Part shown: in pieces, positions 28,930 to 37,079 of the stretch
Numbering within the stretch: the first letter of the stretch is position 1
How the letters are laid out: each line of letters starts with the position of its first letter
Source of the DNA: a virus
IMG/VR virus record: IMGVR_UViG_3300037493_003260
Coordinates: 20,089-84,088 of that record
Length of the DNA: 64,000 nt
Reading direction: 5' to 3' (one strand)
Made by a program: the position numbers and the translations under genes
Notes under the pieces: generated by a model
Told to the model about the DNA's origin: nothing
Database searches by the model: none
The model's input: only the letters and a program-made list of their open reading frames with translations

Positions 28930-29453
28930 TTTGGAACTCCTCTATGGTTTAATTTGTGCATTTTATCCTTTAATCGTAATTTAAATTTACCAAGCTGCTT
29001 GTGTTTAATAGACTTCATTCCCCACAGTTTTCCTTGCAATAAGAGTTGTTCATAATCGAATAAAACAGCCACCTGAGCTTTTTTAATTACAAGATACGGA
29101 TAAATAGCCTTAGCAAGGAACAGGGCCTGCTGGTATTGAATTTCCAAATGGTAAATTGTTTTTCTAAACTTGTAATTAAATCCAGGCCCTTCGTAGTATT
29201 TACGAACTGTGTTTTTTGATAAATTATGCTTATTAATGTATCCCCCGAATATCTTGTGCAAGAGTTTGATTATCTTTAGATTTGTATTCGTTACTACAAT
29301 AAGAGGCACCACAGCTACATGCCGTTTGCCAGAACTCCCTAAAGAACTCTTTTTTGTCAACGTGATGCATCCGTCACCATCAATAAAACCCGCAGTATAT
29401 GCTAGAAAATTATCGGAGACCCCATGCGTTCTATCAATAAAAGTTTTTGTCAT
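28926..29453 (-). CDS. Free-standing LAGLIDADG homing endonuclease
   Basis: 175 residues with a single clear motif (FLAYTAGFIDGDGCITL near residue 16), then the usual beta-sheet and basic helices (KIIKLLHKIFGG, YHLEIQYQQALFLAKAI). Single-motif proteins act as homodimers. Overlaps the next gene by ATGA. No intron flanks it. Confidence 0.88.
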   Translation of the reverse strand: MTKTFIDRTHGVSDNFLAYTAGFIDGDGCITLTKKSSLGSSGKRHVAVVPLIVVTNTNLKIIKLLHKIFGGYINKHNLSKNTVRKYYEGPGFNYKFRKTIYHLEIQYQQALFLAKAIYPYLVIKKAQVAVLFDYEQLLLQGKLWGMKSIKHKQLGKFKLRLKDKMHKLNHRGVPK

Positions 29454-29464
29454 GCAGTTTCTCC

Positions 29465-30784
29465 TTAATCGAAATCGTCAGGCCCCAACGGGTTGGAGTC
29501 CTGGTTAGGTGCTAGAAATCCCAGCACTGGTTCTATTTTTTTATTACGTACTTTTTCGATGTTGTTGTAAAAATATTCGGGCTTTAAAATTAGCAACCCC
29601 TCACTTGTCAGGGACTTTTCGTCAATGGCGGTAATTGCAGCCGTGACCACAAGTTCTTTCATGTGTGCGCCAGTATATTTGTCCGTTTTTTGAGCAATGT
29701 CTTCTAGATTCACGCCATCCATTTTGTAGGTTTTTGTGTACAGTGCCAGCATCCGCAATCTGCCCTCGACACTAGGAAGGCCAATATCCAGGATACGGTC
29801 GAAACGCCCAGGGCGATTTCGCAAGGCGGTTTCTACGTTGTCTACCTGGTTGGTAGTCGCAATCACAATGATAAAATGATTTTCAACAAGGCCGTCCAAC
29901 TGGTTCATTAGTTCCCCAAGCAATGAGGCATTCCTAACAGATTGTCTGTCTTCACTGTAGAGGTCAATGTCTTCGAGAAACAGAATTGACGGGGACAACT
30001 CACGGGCCATGTCACAAACTACTTTGACATGCTGGCTGCGCTCTAAAAATCTAGGAGTGACCCACAGAAACGTGCAGTTCGTTGAATTGCAGATAATCTT
30101 TCCAATGAGAGTTTTCCCAGTCCCTGGGGGACCTTGAAGGATTATACCCCTTTTAAATTTGATGTTGTTTTTCCTGTAGACTTCGATATTGCTAATCATT
30201 CCGTCGATATTCAGTTGCAGTTCCGTTTTTACTCTCGTAGGAATAACAACGTCATCCCAGGTATAGTTACTGGTTGGAATAAACGACAGGCTAGCATCAA
30301 TTTTGGCATTACGAAGATAGTTATGTTCTTTGGCAAAAGCTTCCAGGTCCTTTAAAAAGGACTTTGCGCAATCTTCGGCAGTGTCTTGATAGAAAACGGT
30401 TACCCACCAACCCTCGTTATGGTAGCTGTTTTGGAATTCCAAAATAAACCGCGTGTTTTCTTTTTCAAGGAAAAAGCAACCTTCAGTAAGGCAGCTCTTA
30501 TAGGTCTTGGGGGCAACCTCAATGTCCTCTTTTTTGGGTGTTTGAAATCCGTTACTGCCGATACTTTTCTGGGCCAGCTTGACAAAGCGGTTTGTTTCAA
30601 GAAAAGCGTCTAAAGAAGTAACAATGATATTACGGAAATATCGTCCAACATACTCCTCGTATACCCGAAAGATGCGGTCTGCTGGGCAGCCAAGAAAGAC
30701 TTGGGCTTCATGCAGCATGTAATCATTATGCCAAGCACCCAAACGGATAGCCTGAGCGAGTCCCTCAATAGTTTCTTTTCGCAT
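29465..30784 (-). CDS. AAA+ ATPase
   Basis: 439 residues. Walker A GPPGTGKT at 218-225, Walker B SILFLEDID, sensor 1 ATTNQ, and an arginine-finger segment NRPGRFDR, matching the classic AAA clade (FtsH/BCS1-like). The first ~180 residues do not resemble a known domain and contain a Trp/Phe-rich beta region. Such phage ATPases unfold or remodel protein complexes. Its substrate is unknown. Upstream lie three very small genes. Confidence 0.85.
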   Translation of the reverse strand: MRKETIEGLAQAIRLGAWHNDYMLHEAQVFLGCPADRIFRVYEEYVGRYFRNIIVTSLDAFLETNRFVKLAQKSIGSNGFQTPKKEDIEVAPKTYKSCLTEGCFFLEKENTRFILEFQNSYHNEGWWVTVFYQDTAEDCAKSFLKDLEAFAKEHNYLRNAKIDASLSFIPTSNYTWDDVVIPTRVKTELQLNIDGMISNIEVYRKNNIKFKRGIILQGPPGTGKTLIGKIICNSTNCTFLWVTPRFLERSQHVKVVCDMARELSPSILFLEDIDLYSEDRQSVRNASLLGELMNQLDGLVENHFIIVIATTNQVDNVETALRNRPGRFDRILDIGLPSVEGRLRMLALYTKTYKMDGVNLEDIAQKTDKYTGAHMKELVVTAAITAIDEKSLTSEGLLILKPEYFYNNIEKVRNKKIEPVLGFLAPNQDSNPLGPDDFD

Positions 30785-30786
30785 GA

Positions 30787-31017
30787 TTATTTCTTTCTGT
30801 TAGAGATTTTGTGTCGCAACCATCGGTAGAATTTATTATTGTATGCCATCAAACTGTCAATAGCAGTAAACGTAAAACCCATGTCCACCAATAAAATGAG
30901 TGCAATGATTACTGTTAGGAGATGCTCTGACCATCCCTGAAGCAAGAGAGCAATCAGCACCAACGGTGGAAGCCATTTTACAAAGCCCCGTTGCGGAGGC
31001 TTCCGCGCCTTTAACAT
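30787..31017 (-). CDS. Small membrane protein (paralogue of next gene)
   Basis: 76 residues with two adjacent hydrophobic helices (WLPPLVLIALLLQGW and LLTVIIALILLVDMGFTF) and a basic C-terminus. It aligns with the 31011-31298 protein around a shared MGF/IGF-F.A.D.L....NK...W motif, so the pair is a tandem duplication. Confidence 0.7.
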   Translation of the reverse strand: MLKARKPPQRGFVKWLPPLVLIALLLQGWSEHLLTVIIALILLVDMGFTFTAIDSLMAYNNKFYRWLRHKISNRKK

Positions 31018-31298
31018 ACTTTTTTCTTTCGTTTTGTAGTGAATTTCCGTAACACCCAGGTCCGCAGTTTGTTGTTCACTTCTATCAGCCTGTCCAGAGC
31101 TGAAAATTCAAACCCAATCTCAAACATCAGAATGACCACGATGAAGGCTTCTAAAAGTTGCATGGGACACAGATAAAGAAGTCCTGTCACTCCAATAAGA
31201 TGCAGCCATTTTAATGAGTTACGGACAACACGCTTAGTCCGTTTGCCCAGCCGTGCCAAAGAAATCTGGAGAGAAGCAAGCACTTGTTGTATGTTCAT
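31011..31298 (-). CDS. Small membrane protein
   Basis: 95 residues: amphipathic N-terminus, two membrane helices (LIGVTGLLYLCPM and LLEAFIVVILMFEIGFEF), then SALDRLIEVNNKLRTWVLRKF and a basic tail. Related to the protein at 30787-31017. Possibly an inner-membrane protein of superinfection exclusion or host takeover; there is no direct evidence. Confidence 0.7.
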   Translation of the reverse strand: MNIQQVLASLQISLARLGKRTKRVVRNSLKWLHLIGVTGLLYLCPMQLLEAFIVVILMFEIGFEFSALDRLIEVNNKLRTWVLRKFTTKRKKKVC

Positions 31299-31465
31299 TT
31301 TGGGTAGATTACTCGCTTTCTGCGTACCACGATTATTCTGTCGCCTTTAATCAAGTGGTAGGCACGGCCTCCTGTAACAAGAATGCGCCCTAAGAACTTT
31401 GAGCCATCAATTATCTCAAGGCTTTTTACGGGAATGGCTACCCGTACAATACTCATCTTTCTCAT
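31295..31465 (-). CDS. Small basic beta protein (56 residues)
   Basis: ATG at 31465 overlaps the stop of the upstream gene (ATGA) and its own stop overlaps the next ATG, so it is translationally embedded. The sequence (KMSIVRVAIPVKSLEI...GRILVTGGRAYHLIKGDRIIVVRRKRVIY) reads as five short strands, a small barrel with a basic face. Missed by length cut-offs. Function unknown. Confidence 0.7.
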   Translation of the reverse strand: MRKMSIVRVAIPVKSLEIIDGSKFLGRILVTGGRAYHLIKGDRIIVVRRKRVIYPK

Positions 31466-32034
31466 TTTGTTGCCTCAGTCTCTGGCTTCTTTGAAGCCTT
31501 CTCTACATCAAACCCTGCCCCGAATTTCTGAATGTGCTCTTTGTATTCTTCGCTCAGAAAATCCGTCAACTGTTTGAAGTTGTGAAAGATTTTTCCGCCA
31601 TTCTTAAAGTTATCTCGTAGCAACGAAAGAATCCAGTCATTGAATTCTGTCACGGCTTGGTAACTCACAGTGTAGATGGGAATGCCCTTTTGCCATGCCT
31701 CCACAATTTCGTGAACAGTTCCGCCATACTTTTTCGCAGGGTCATACAAAAGAATCAGAAACTTTGATGTATTGACGCAAGTTAAATCCGAGCGACGAAT
31801 ATCTGCTAATACCCTATCCCAGATTAGCCATTCTCCACCACGTTTCAGATTCTCCAGTTTCTTTTTTTGTTCTTCCATGGTTGTAGCCAAACTGTGGTTG
31901 CACTCTGACTTGCATGGGTCTAAAACAATGAACCCATCATCGGCCAAAGTTTTCGTGAGTTTTTCACGCCAACCGATGCCCCCATCAGCAGCATCCTGGA
32001 TACTTCCAACTAAATATGTGCTGTATCTTAACAT
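31462..32034 (-). CDS. Nucleoside 2-deoxyribosyltransferase-like protein
   Basis: 190 residues. YLVGSIQDAADGGIGWREKL, FIVLDPC, a WDRVLADIRRSDLTCVN segment and GGTVHEIVEAWQKGIPIYTV fit the nucleoside 2-deoxyribosyltransferase / YtoQ-like fold: a glycine near the start, an Asp in the second block and a Glu in the helix (HEIVEA). Family members handle the N-glycosidic bond of nucleosides or NAD-like compounds. A second relative is at 51981-52439. Could act in nucleotide salvage or counter-defence. Confidence 0.7.
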   Translation of the reverse strand: MLRYSTYLVGSIQDAADGGIGWREKLTKTLADDGFIVLDPCKSECNHSLATTMEEQKKKLENLKRGGEWLIWDRVLADIRRSDLTCVNTSKFLILLYDPAKKYGGTVHEIVEAWQKGIPIYTVSYQAVTEFNDWILSLLRDNFKNGGKIFHNFKQLTDFLSEEYKEHIQKFGAGFDVEKASKKPETEATK

Positions 32035-32579
32035 GTTTGAATCCTATCCGTATGCCTTGCTATTTGCATACAATGCTCAATAAACTCCGAGCGAGAAGAA
32101 TCTACTTTCATCCAGTTACACAGTTTGCAACAAGAAACCAGATTCTCTAAAGTGTACCCTATGGTGTTATCTACACGGTCTAAGCCAATGGTATCAATGG
32201 AATTTCCACAATAGCTACAGGATTTATTCCAGAATTGCATAAACTCTGCAAAAGAAATATCGAAAGATACTGGCTTGGACCTTTTGGAAGCATTGCGTCT
32301 GTAGTTTCCAAAACACTGCCTGGGCGACATACGGTACTTTTCCTTGTTTTTGATTTTGTTCTTTCTTTTGTAACCCGCAACAGCTTCTGGATGAGTTGCC
32401 TGCCAAGTGGCTACCCGTGTCAGTGCAGCATTGGTATGTTTTATATAGTAGGCAGCCTGCTCAAGTTTTATGCATTCTTTACAGAGACACGTAAGTCCGC
32501 TTTTTGTAGATTTGTTATTATAAAACTGCCTTGAAGTTTTAAACTTTTTACAGCAAGGGCACAGTCGGTAACTTCTCAT
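32028..32579 (-). CDS. Free-standing HNH homing endonuclease
   Basis: 183 residues. CPCC...CLCKEC knuckles at the start, then CSYCGNSIDTIGLDRVDNTIGYTLENLVSCCKLCN..K. The C-terminal 60 residues are nearly the same as those of the gene at 41692-42180, showing recent common ancestry. Overlaps both neighbours. Confidence 0.88.
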   Translation of the reverse strand: MRSYRLCPCCKKFKTSRQFYNNKSTKSGLTCLCKECIKLEQAAYYIKHTNAALTRVATWQATHPEAVAGYKRKNKIKNKEKYRMSPRQCFGNYRRNASKRSKPVSFDISFAEFMQFWNKSCSYCGNSIDTIGLDRVDNTIGYTLENLVSCCKLCNWMKVDSSRSEFIEHCMQIARHTDRIQTC

Positions 32580-33556
32580 GCTGTGTATAGCTTTCCGTTA
32601 ACAAGAAGCTTTCCCTTGATAATTCGTCTGATACTGGGAAAAAAACTTCCATCAGGCAGATAGTCTACCTCACAAAAAGCGTGGTCCCAGCTATTAGGCT
32701 TACCATGCTGCCATTCAGGGTTTTTATCGCAAAGACAACCAATGGATGCTGACCAAAATGCTAGTTCCCGTGCAGGTGTCGGCATTGTAAAGACTTGTAT
32801 TTGATGGGTATGTCCAAAAATTACGTTTTCGCAATACACACGAGCGTGCTGCATAGCATGGTGAGTACCATAGTAAAAGCCATGTGTGTAATTTAGCTTA
32901 CCCAACTTAATCTTATCGTTGTATTTTATGACTATCCAGCCACGCTTAGCGAGACTGAGACGTTCCCGAATATCAATGTGCTTTTTCCAGTAATCGCCAT
33001 CAGGTTTGGCAATAATTTTATCTGCACGGTCTTCGTGATTCCCAAGCAAAAAATACTTTACACACCCTGCAGGAAGAACTTTTTCGACGCTAGAAAGAAT
33101 TTTGTTAGCCTCTAGAAATTCTAAGTCTAGTGACTTTAGTTCTTCGGTAGTTAAATTGATTTGACGCTGTTTTTCTTTCCCAAGCAGAGCCGTGTAGTCC
33201 ATAAAATCCCCAAAAATCACAGTATGTGTAGGCTGGTAATCCTTGCAACGTTGCAATGCAATGCTAATCGCCTGCTGATTATGGTACGGAATTTGGCAAT
33301 CACTCCAGCAGAACACCCTCTCCAATTTACCAAGGGAAGGAATCTGAGCCTTCTTCAAGGCAGCAGCCGATGGCGTAACCACCAAGGGCTGGTACTCCAA
33401 AAGGGTCTTTCTGCGCTCAAAATCTGTGTCAATATCATACTTCCGACAGGCACGGCGTACACTACTCTCGTCGGTGCCAAGGGCTTCGGCAACATCAAGC
33501 TTAACATAGTTATGCTTCTTTAGCACTGCTAAAAGCTGAACTTTTGTAAGTTTCAT
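32576..33556 (-). CDS. Calcineurin-like metallophosphoesterase with HTH
   Basis: 326 residues from the ATG at 33556 (GGGAGGAGA upstream). Residues 1-45 form a helix-turn-helix (QLLAVLKKHNYVKLDVAEALGTDESSVRRACRKY, Fis-like). The phosphoesterase domain has FGDFMDY, FLLGNHEDR and YTHG with VIFGHTHQ, giving the Asp/His metal ligands. First gene of a transcript started at the promoter 33596-33625. The DNA-binding start suggests a nucleic-acid substrate. Confidence 0.85.
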   Translation of the reverse strand: MKLTKVQLLAVLKKHNYVKLDVAEALGTDESSVRRACRKYDIDTDFERRKTLLEYQPLVVTPSAAALKKAQIPSLGKLERVFCWSDCQIPYHNQQAISIALQRCKDYQPTHTVIFGDFMDYTALLGKEKQRQINLTTEELKSLDLEFLEANKILSSVEKVLPAGCVKYFLLGNHEDRADKIIAKPDGDYWKKHIDIRERLSLAKRGWIVIKYNDKIKLGKLNYTHGFYYGTHHAMQHARVYCENVIFGHTHQIQVFTMPTPARELAFWSASIGCLCDKNPEWQHGKPNSWDHAFCEVDYLPDGSFFPSIRRIIKGKLLVNGKLYTA

Positions 33557-33595
33557 ATTTTTATCTCCTCCCTTATTGTTATACCTTCTATTATC

Positions 33596-33625
33596 ATTAT
33601 ACCCTAAATTGGACCTGTTTGTCAA
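33596..33625 (-). promoter_or_regulatory. Sigma70-type promoter for phosphoesterase gene
   Basis: TTGACA (33620-33625), 18-bp spacer, TATAAT (33596-33601) on the minus strand, a full consensus match. The -35 box lies in the last codons of the gp46-like gene. The leader is about 33 nt and ends in a strong ribosome site. Confidence 0.85.
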
Positions 33626-35297
33626 CCCCTGTAATACCGTTTTCTTTTTTAAGCTCTATCCTTTGCTTGAAACAATCCTTTACCTGGGTATGGGTAATTA
33701 CAAGGATATGCTTAAATTTTGCTTCCAGGTTAGCTAGGGTATTGAAGAAATTCACCTGGTTAAGCTCATCAAGGCTCCCAAGGCCCTCGTCTATAATGAG
33801 GGTTTCCACCTTAAAGTTGTTCCGTTTGGCTAATAGTTCTGAAAGGCCCAATCGAATAGCCAGGTCGATTAGGAGTTTCTCCCCGCCGCTGTAGTTAACG
33901 TACGGCTTGGTTTCCAGACCATCATTTAGGACAATTTCAAAGGTATCCACCATCTCCCCTTGGCGGCCCTCATGCTGGGTAATAATATCAATGGACAAAG
34001 GGAGGTCGGCCAGCAACTTCAAATTATTGTTAATTGCCACGGCTAACTCCTTAACCACGTTATCCACGACCAGAAGAGGAATGCCCTTAGGTCCGAACGC
34101 CTCTTGTAGGCATACGTAGACGGCTAGGTTTTTTTGTGCTTTTTCTAGCTGAGCTTGCAATTTTGCAAGGTCCATTTCTAATGTGCTAGAATTGGCAGCA
34201 ACTGCACCAAAAGCCTTAATCTCAGCATCCAACATAGTTGTTTGTTTTTCCAACTCCTTAGTGTCGGTCCGTTTAGAGTCCAACTTAAGTAACCGTAACT
34301 CCCCTTCCAGTGTAGCCATTTTAGTTGCGTTATCCACGAGTGAAAAATGGAGAGTTTGCTGCTCTTCTTTTAATGTCGCAATGCTAGCTTTCAGAGTCTC
34401 TTGTAGTTCCAAGAGAAAATCTTCAATCAGTTCCGTTTTGCAAAGAGGGCAATGTGCACCAGTATCATTCCCAAGAACCCGAAGTTGGTCTTCGATTTTT
34501 GTTATCTGAGCAGCTATAGTTGCAAACACAGCATCCTGGGAAGTTCTAAAAGATGACAATTGGGAAAGTTGCTCTAAAATAGTAACGTTCTGAGCTTCAG
34601 CTTTAGTAAGAGCTTCCACGGTTGCCTCATACTGGACCTGGGCAATTTTACGACTCTGTACCTTATCCTGGTAAAGCTGGTTGCTATTCCTATAGGTTTC
34701 TAATTGAGTTTCCAAAGAACTGATGTCTGTTTGAAAATGCCCAATGGAGGCTGCTAAGTTACTGGATTTTTCAGAAGCTAATTTTCGATACTGCCTATAT
34801 TTGTTAAGCTGAAGAATATCCAAAATAACATTGGCGGCTTCCGCAGGAGTTAGATTAGAAAAACTATTGGCCTGTCCTTGCTCGATACATGAACTATTTT
34901 TAAAAATCTCATACGACATACCAAGCAGATTGACGATAGCAGTTTGTGTGTCTTTTATTGTGGGTCCTGATAAGTCCTCCCAGCGGTCCAACTTCCAAGC
35001 ATGGAGTTCCAGTACAGTTTTTGAATCCCTAACACGTGCTCTTGTGACCTTCCAAAGATTTCCACTGACACGAAAAGTCACAGCGACTTCACAGAACGCC
35101 TGCCCTGTGGAAATCATAGCGTCCCCAGCACCGCTTACCCTGGCTTTTCCCCATAGGCCCCAAGTAATTGAGTCAGAAACGAGCGAAGACTTCCCTGCCC
35201 CATTAGGACCAAAAACACCAACCAGCCCTCCCGAAAGGCTAATGTTGGTGTTTCGGTGTGATAAAAAATTCGTGAGCTGAATGCTCGTTATATCCAT
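33597..35297 (-). CDS. SbcC/Rad50-like recombination ATPase (T4 gp46 type)
   Basis: 566 residues, close to T4 gp46 and much shorter than bacterial SbcC. Walker A FGPNGAGKSS at about residue 29, a short coiled coil with the zinc hook CPLC near residue 283, the ABC signature NYSGGEKLLIDLAIRLGLSEL, and Walker B LIIDEGLGSLD. With the gp47-like nuclease (37072-38028) it processes DNA ends in recombination-dependent replication. Five small genes now separate the pair. Confidence 0.92.
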   Translation of the reverse strand: MDITSIQLTNFLSHRNTNISLSGGLVGVFGPNGAGKSSLVSDSITWGLWGKARVSGAGDAMISTGQAFCEVAVTFRVSGNLWKVTRARVRDSKTVLELHAWKLDRWEDLSGPTIKDTQTAIVNLLGMSYEIFKNSSCIEQGQANSFSNLTPAEAANVILDILQLNKYRQYRKLASEKSSNLAASIGHFQTDISSLETQLETYRNSNQLYQDKVQSRKIAQVQYEATVEALTKAEAQNVTILEQLSQLSSFRTSQDAVFATIAAQITKIEDQLRVLGNDTGAHCPLCKTELIEDFLLELQETLKASIATLKEEQQTLHFSLVDNATKMATLEGELRLLKLDSKRTDTKELEKQTTMLDAEIKAFGAVAANSSTLEMDLAKLQAQLEKAQKNLAVYVCLQEAFGPKGIPLLVVDNVVKELAVAINNNLKLLADLPLSIDIITQHEGRQGEMVDTFEIVLNDGLETKPYVNYSGGEKLLIDLAIRLGLSELLAKRNNFKVETLIIDEGLGSLDELNQVNFFNTLANLEAKFKHILVITHTQVKDCFKQRIELKKENGITGVDKQVQFRV

Positions 35298-35635
35298 TAT
35301 GGTTTTGGTTTCAGAAGCTTCGCTATCTCCTCAGCAACCAGCTTCCGTAATCCATCCTCGTTAGATTTGAGAACTTCTGTTGATTCAACGGCCTTAGCTA
35401 CCTCGTGAAACTTAGCTACATCTTTAATGGGGGGCAAGAACTGGCAGCTAAATTGCTTCTTGCTTGCGTCAAAGGTGCTAACAATACTTCGGAGTTCGTT
35501 GAGAACCTTACTTAAAAGATTCTGCATCTCGGTGTCATACTTTGATGCATCGTCAACTTTGACTTTGAACTCCAGCGGAATTATCCAAACCTTCTCTTGG
35601 TTTAGATTACTTGGGTTTTCTAACGGGTGTGTCAT
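35297..35635 (-). CDS. Hypothetical protein
   Basis: 112 residues, directly abutting the gp46-like start. Helical, with KVLNELRSIVSTFDASKKQFSCQFLPPIKDV in the middle and a charged C-terminal helix (LRKLVAEEIAKLLKPKP). Could form a coiled coil. No family recognised. Confidence 0.6.
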   Translation of the reverse strand: MTHPLENPSNLNQEKVWIIPLEFKVKVDDASKYDTEMQNLLSKVLNELRSIVSTFDASKKQFSCQFLPPIKDVAKFHEVAKAVESTEVLKSNEDGLRKLVAEEIAKLLKPKP

Positions 35636-35850
35636 GGGTGTGTCTCCAGTACTTGTGGCGTTTCAGGCACCTTAGCCTGTTGACTTCCTTCTACTTGGGC
35701 ATAAATCAGAACCGTCCAAAAAGCAAGAATCGGCCCGTACAGAAAGAGCCACTCAGGGGCGTGAAACCTCAGCGTTAAATAAAGCGGAAGAATTACCGAG
35801 GTATATAAAGCTAAAAAAACAATCCAACGTACTGTTTGAACAACGTTCAT
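35632..35850 (-). CDS. Small membrane protein
   Basis: 72 residues from the ATG at 35850 (AAAGGAGC upstream; the frame to 35898 lies in the previous gene). Two membrane helices (TVRWIVFLALYTSVILPLYL and PEWLFLYGPILAFWTVLIYA) and a polar tail. Function unknown. Confidence 0.7.
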   Translation of the reverse strand: MNVVQTVRWIVFLALYTSVILPLYLTLRFHAPEWLFLYGPILAFWTVLIYAQVEGSQQAKVPETPQVLETHP

Positions 35851-35981
35851 GTTTGCTCCTTTGGGTACACGTCTATTTTGTTGTTGCAATCTTTGCAAAA
35901 AACCACGACGGTACCCTTTATTTCTCGTTCTTGAACATTCTTGCTGTTACAGAATGGGCATGATTCGTATTTAATTGGCAT
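35847..35981 (-). CDS. Zinc-ribbon miniprotein
   Basis: 44 residues from the ATG at 35981. CPFC...CKDC around a short beta hairpin is a complete four-cysteine zinc ribbon, with nothing else attached. Its stop overlaps the next ATG. One of many such miniproteins in this phage. Confidence 0.7.
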   Translation of the reverse strand: MPIKYESCPFCNSKNVQEREIKGTVVVFCKDCNNKIDVYPKEQT

Positions 35982-36195
35982 TGGAAACCCGCCTGCCCTT
36001 TCTAGGTGTAGCACCTTGCTTTTTATAGTGTCCTGAACAGGATAGGTACCTGGCGTATGCCTCGCCCGACATAGAAGGGACTGAGTTGAGGGCTGCATAG
36101 TTAATTGGTGTCCGTTTTTTAATGGGAAGCTTAGGAAGACCAACCAGCATCTCTTTTTTTGTTCTAAAGCCACCCCAGCGATTTTTAATTGACAT
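35971..36195 (-). CDS. Small basic protein
   Basis: 74 residues from the ATG at 36195 with GGAGGAACTGGC upstream. Highly basic (KNRWGGFRTKKE, KLPIKKRTP, KKQGATPRKGRR). Two cysteine-free halves with no motif apart from a Tyr-Leu-Ser-Cys-Ser-Gly-His segment. Possibly nucleic-acid binding. Overlaps both neighbours. Confidence 0.6.
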   Translation of the reverse strand: MSIKNRWGGFRTKKEMLVGLPKLPIKKRTPINYAALNSVPSMSGEAYARYLSCSGHYKKQGATPRKGRRVSNAN

Positions 36196-36385
36196 AGCCA
36201 GTTCCTCCGCATGAAATGCAATCTTCATAATGACAGTCAGCCTCACCAGGCATGTATAAACGTCCTTCGCCACGGCAAATGTTACAGACAGCGGGTGTGC
36301 CGTTTTTTCTGCTAGGTGTAACCCGTGTCTTTGGATTAATGCCCCAGACGTGACGCACTTTAGGTGTTTTCGGTTTTCGGCTCAT
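36185..36385 (-). CDS. DnaJ-like zinc-knuckle miniprotein
   Basis: 66 residues from the ATG at 36385 (GGAGGACATACAGA upstream). A basic start (SRKPKTPKVRHVWGINPKTR) leads to CNICRGEG...CISCGGTG, two CxxCxGxG knuckles as in the DnaJ zinc-finger. Such a minimal module could bind unfolded protein or RNA. Confidence 0.7.
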   Translation of the reverse strand: MSRKPKTPKVRHVWGINPKTRVTPSRKNGTPAVCNICRGEGRLYMPGEADCHYEDCISCGGTGYVN

Positions 36386-37079
36386 TCTGTATGTCCTCCA
36401 TAAGTTTTGGAAACGTTGCGGGCGTGAGGCATTCATTATGCCCGTACTCTATGACTCGATTATAAAGACGTAGGTAATCATAGGGTTGCCAGGTAGGCTT
36501 AACACGGTCTTCGGGATGGTAGTCTCTGATGATACCCCAGTAGCCCAAGTGGCCAAACGGGGGAACAGCAAGATACCGAACTACCGTATCATTGCGACTA
36601 GACCAAACCACACAGTACTGTGCTTGCTTGGACATTAGTAATTCATCCAGCCAGTTCTTCTGAATATGAGCAGAAATCACAGCACCAAATAAATGATAGC
36701 CCTCAATTTTTAAACTCCAGGGTCCCCTAGAATTATCTCGAAGAACTTCATGGGAAACCCAAGACCCGAATGAATGGGCAACAATATGCACTTTGTAGTC
36801 AGGATAATTACGGGCAGTTGCCGTAAGAAATGTTCTAAAAAGTTTGGCAGCAAACGGGGCTACAAATTTTGATAGTCCTACCCAAGCCATAGTGTTAATA
36901 ATAAACGCCCACACAGGGCCAATGATGCCATACGAGAACGGAAGATGCACTAACGTTTTTGATGTCATGTCAGCAGCATAGTTGGCTTTGAGCCACTTGT
37001 TAAAATCCATCTGCCATGCGTCACTAGCATCAATGTTAGAACAAATGCCATGTAGAGTAACGATTAATATTTTATCCAT
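36360..37079 (-). CDS. Alpha/beta hydrolase-like protein
   Basis: 239 residues. ILIVTLHGICS is the usual first strand and oxyanion loop, KVHIVAHSFGSWVSHEVL is the nucleophile elbow (Ser in A-H-S-F-G, a variant of GxSxG), and later GHNE offers a catalytic-type His. Esterase, lipase or depolymerase activity is possible. No signal peptide is seen, but a hydrophobic stretch lies near residues 50-70. Unusual between recombination genes. Confidence 0.7.
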   Translation of the reverse strand: MDKILIVTLHGICSNIDASDAWQMDFNKWLKANYAADMTSKTLVHLPFSYGIIGPVWAFIINTMAWVGLSKFVAPFAAKLFRTFLTATARNYPDYKVHIVAHSFGSWVSHEVLRDNSRGPWSLKIEGYHLFGAVISAHIQKNWLDELLMSKQAQYCVVWSSRNDTVVRYLAVPPFGHLGYWGIIRDYHPEDRVKPTWQPYDYLRLYNRVIEYGHNECLTPATFPKLMEDIQNEPKTENT

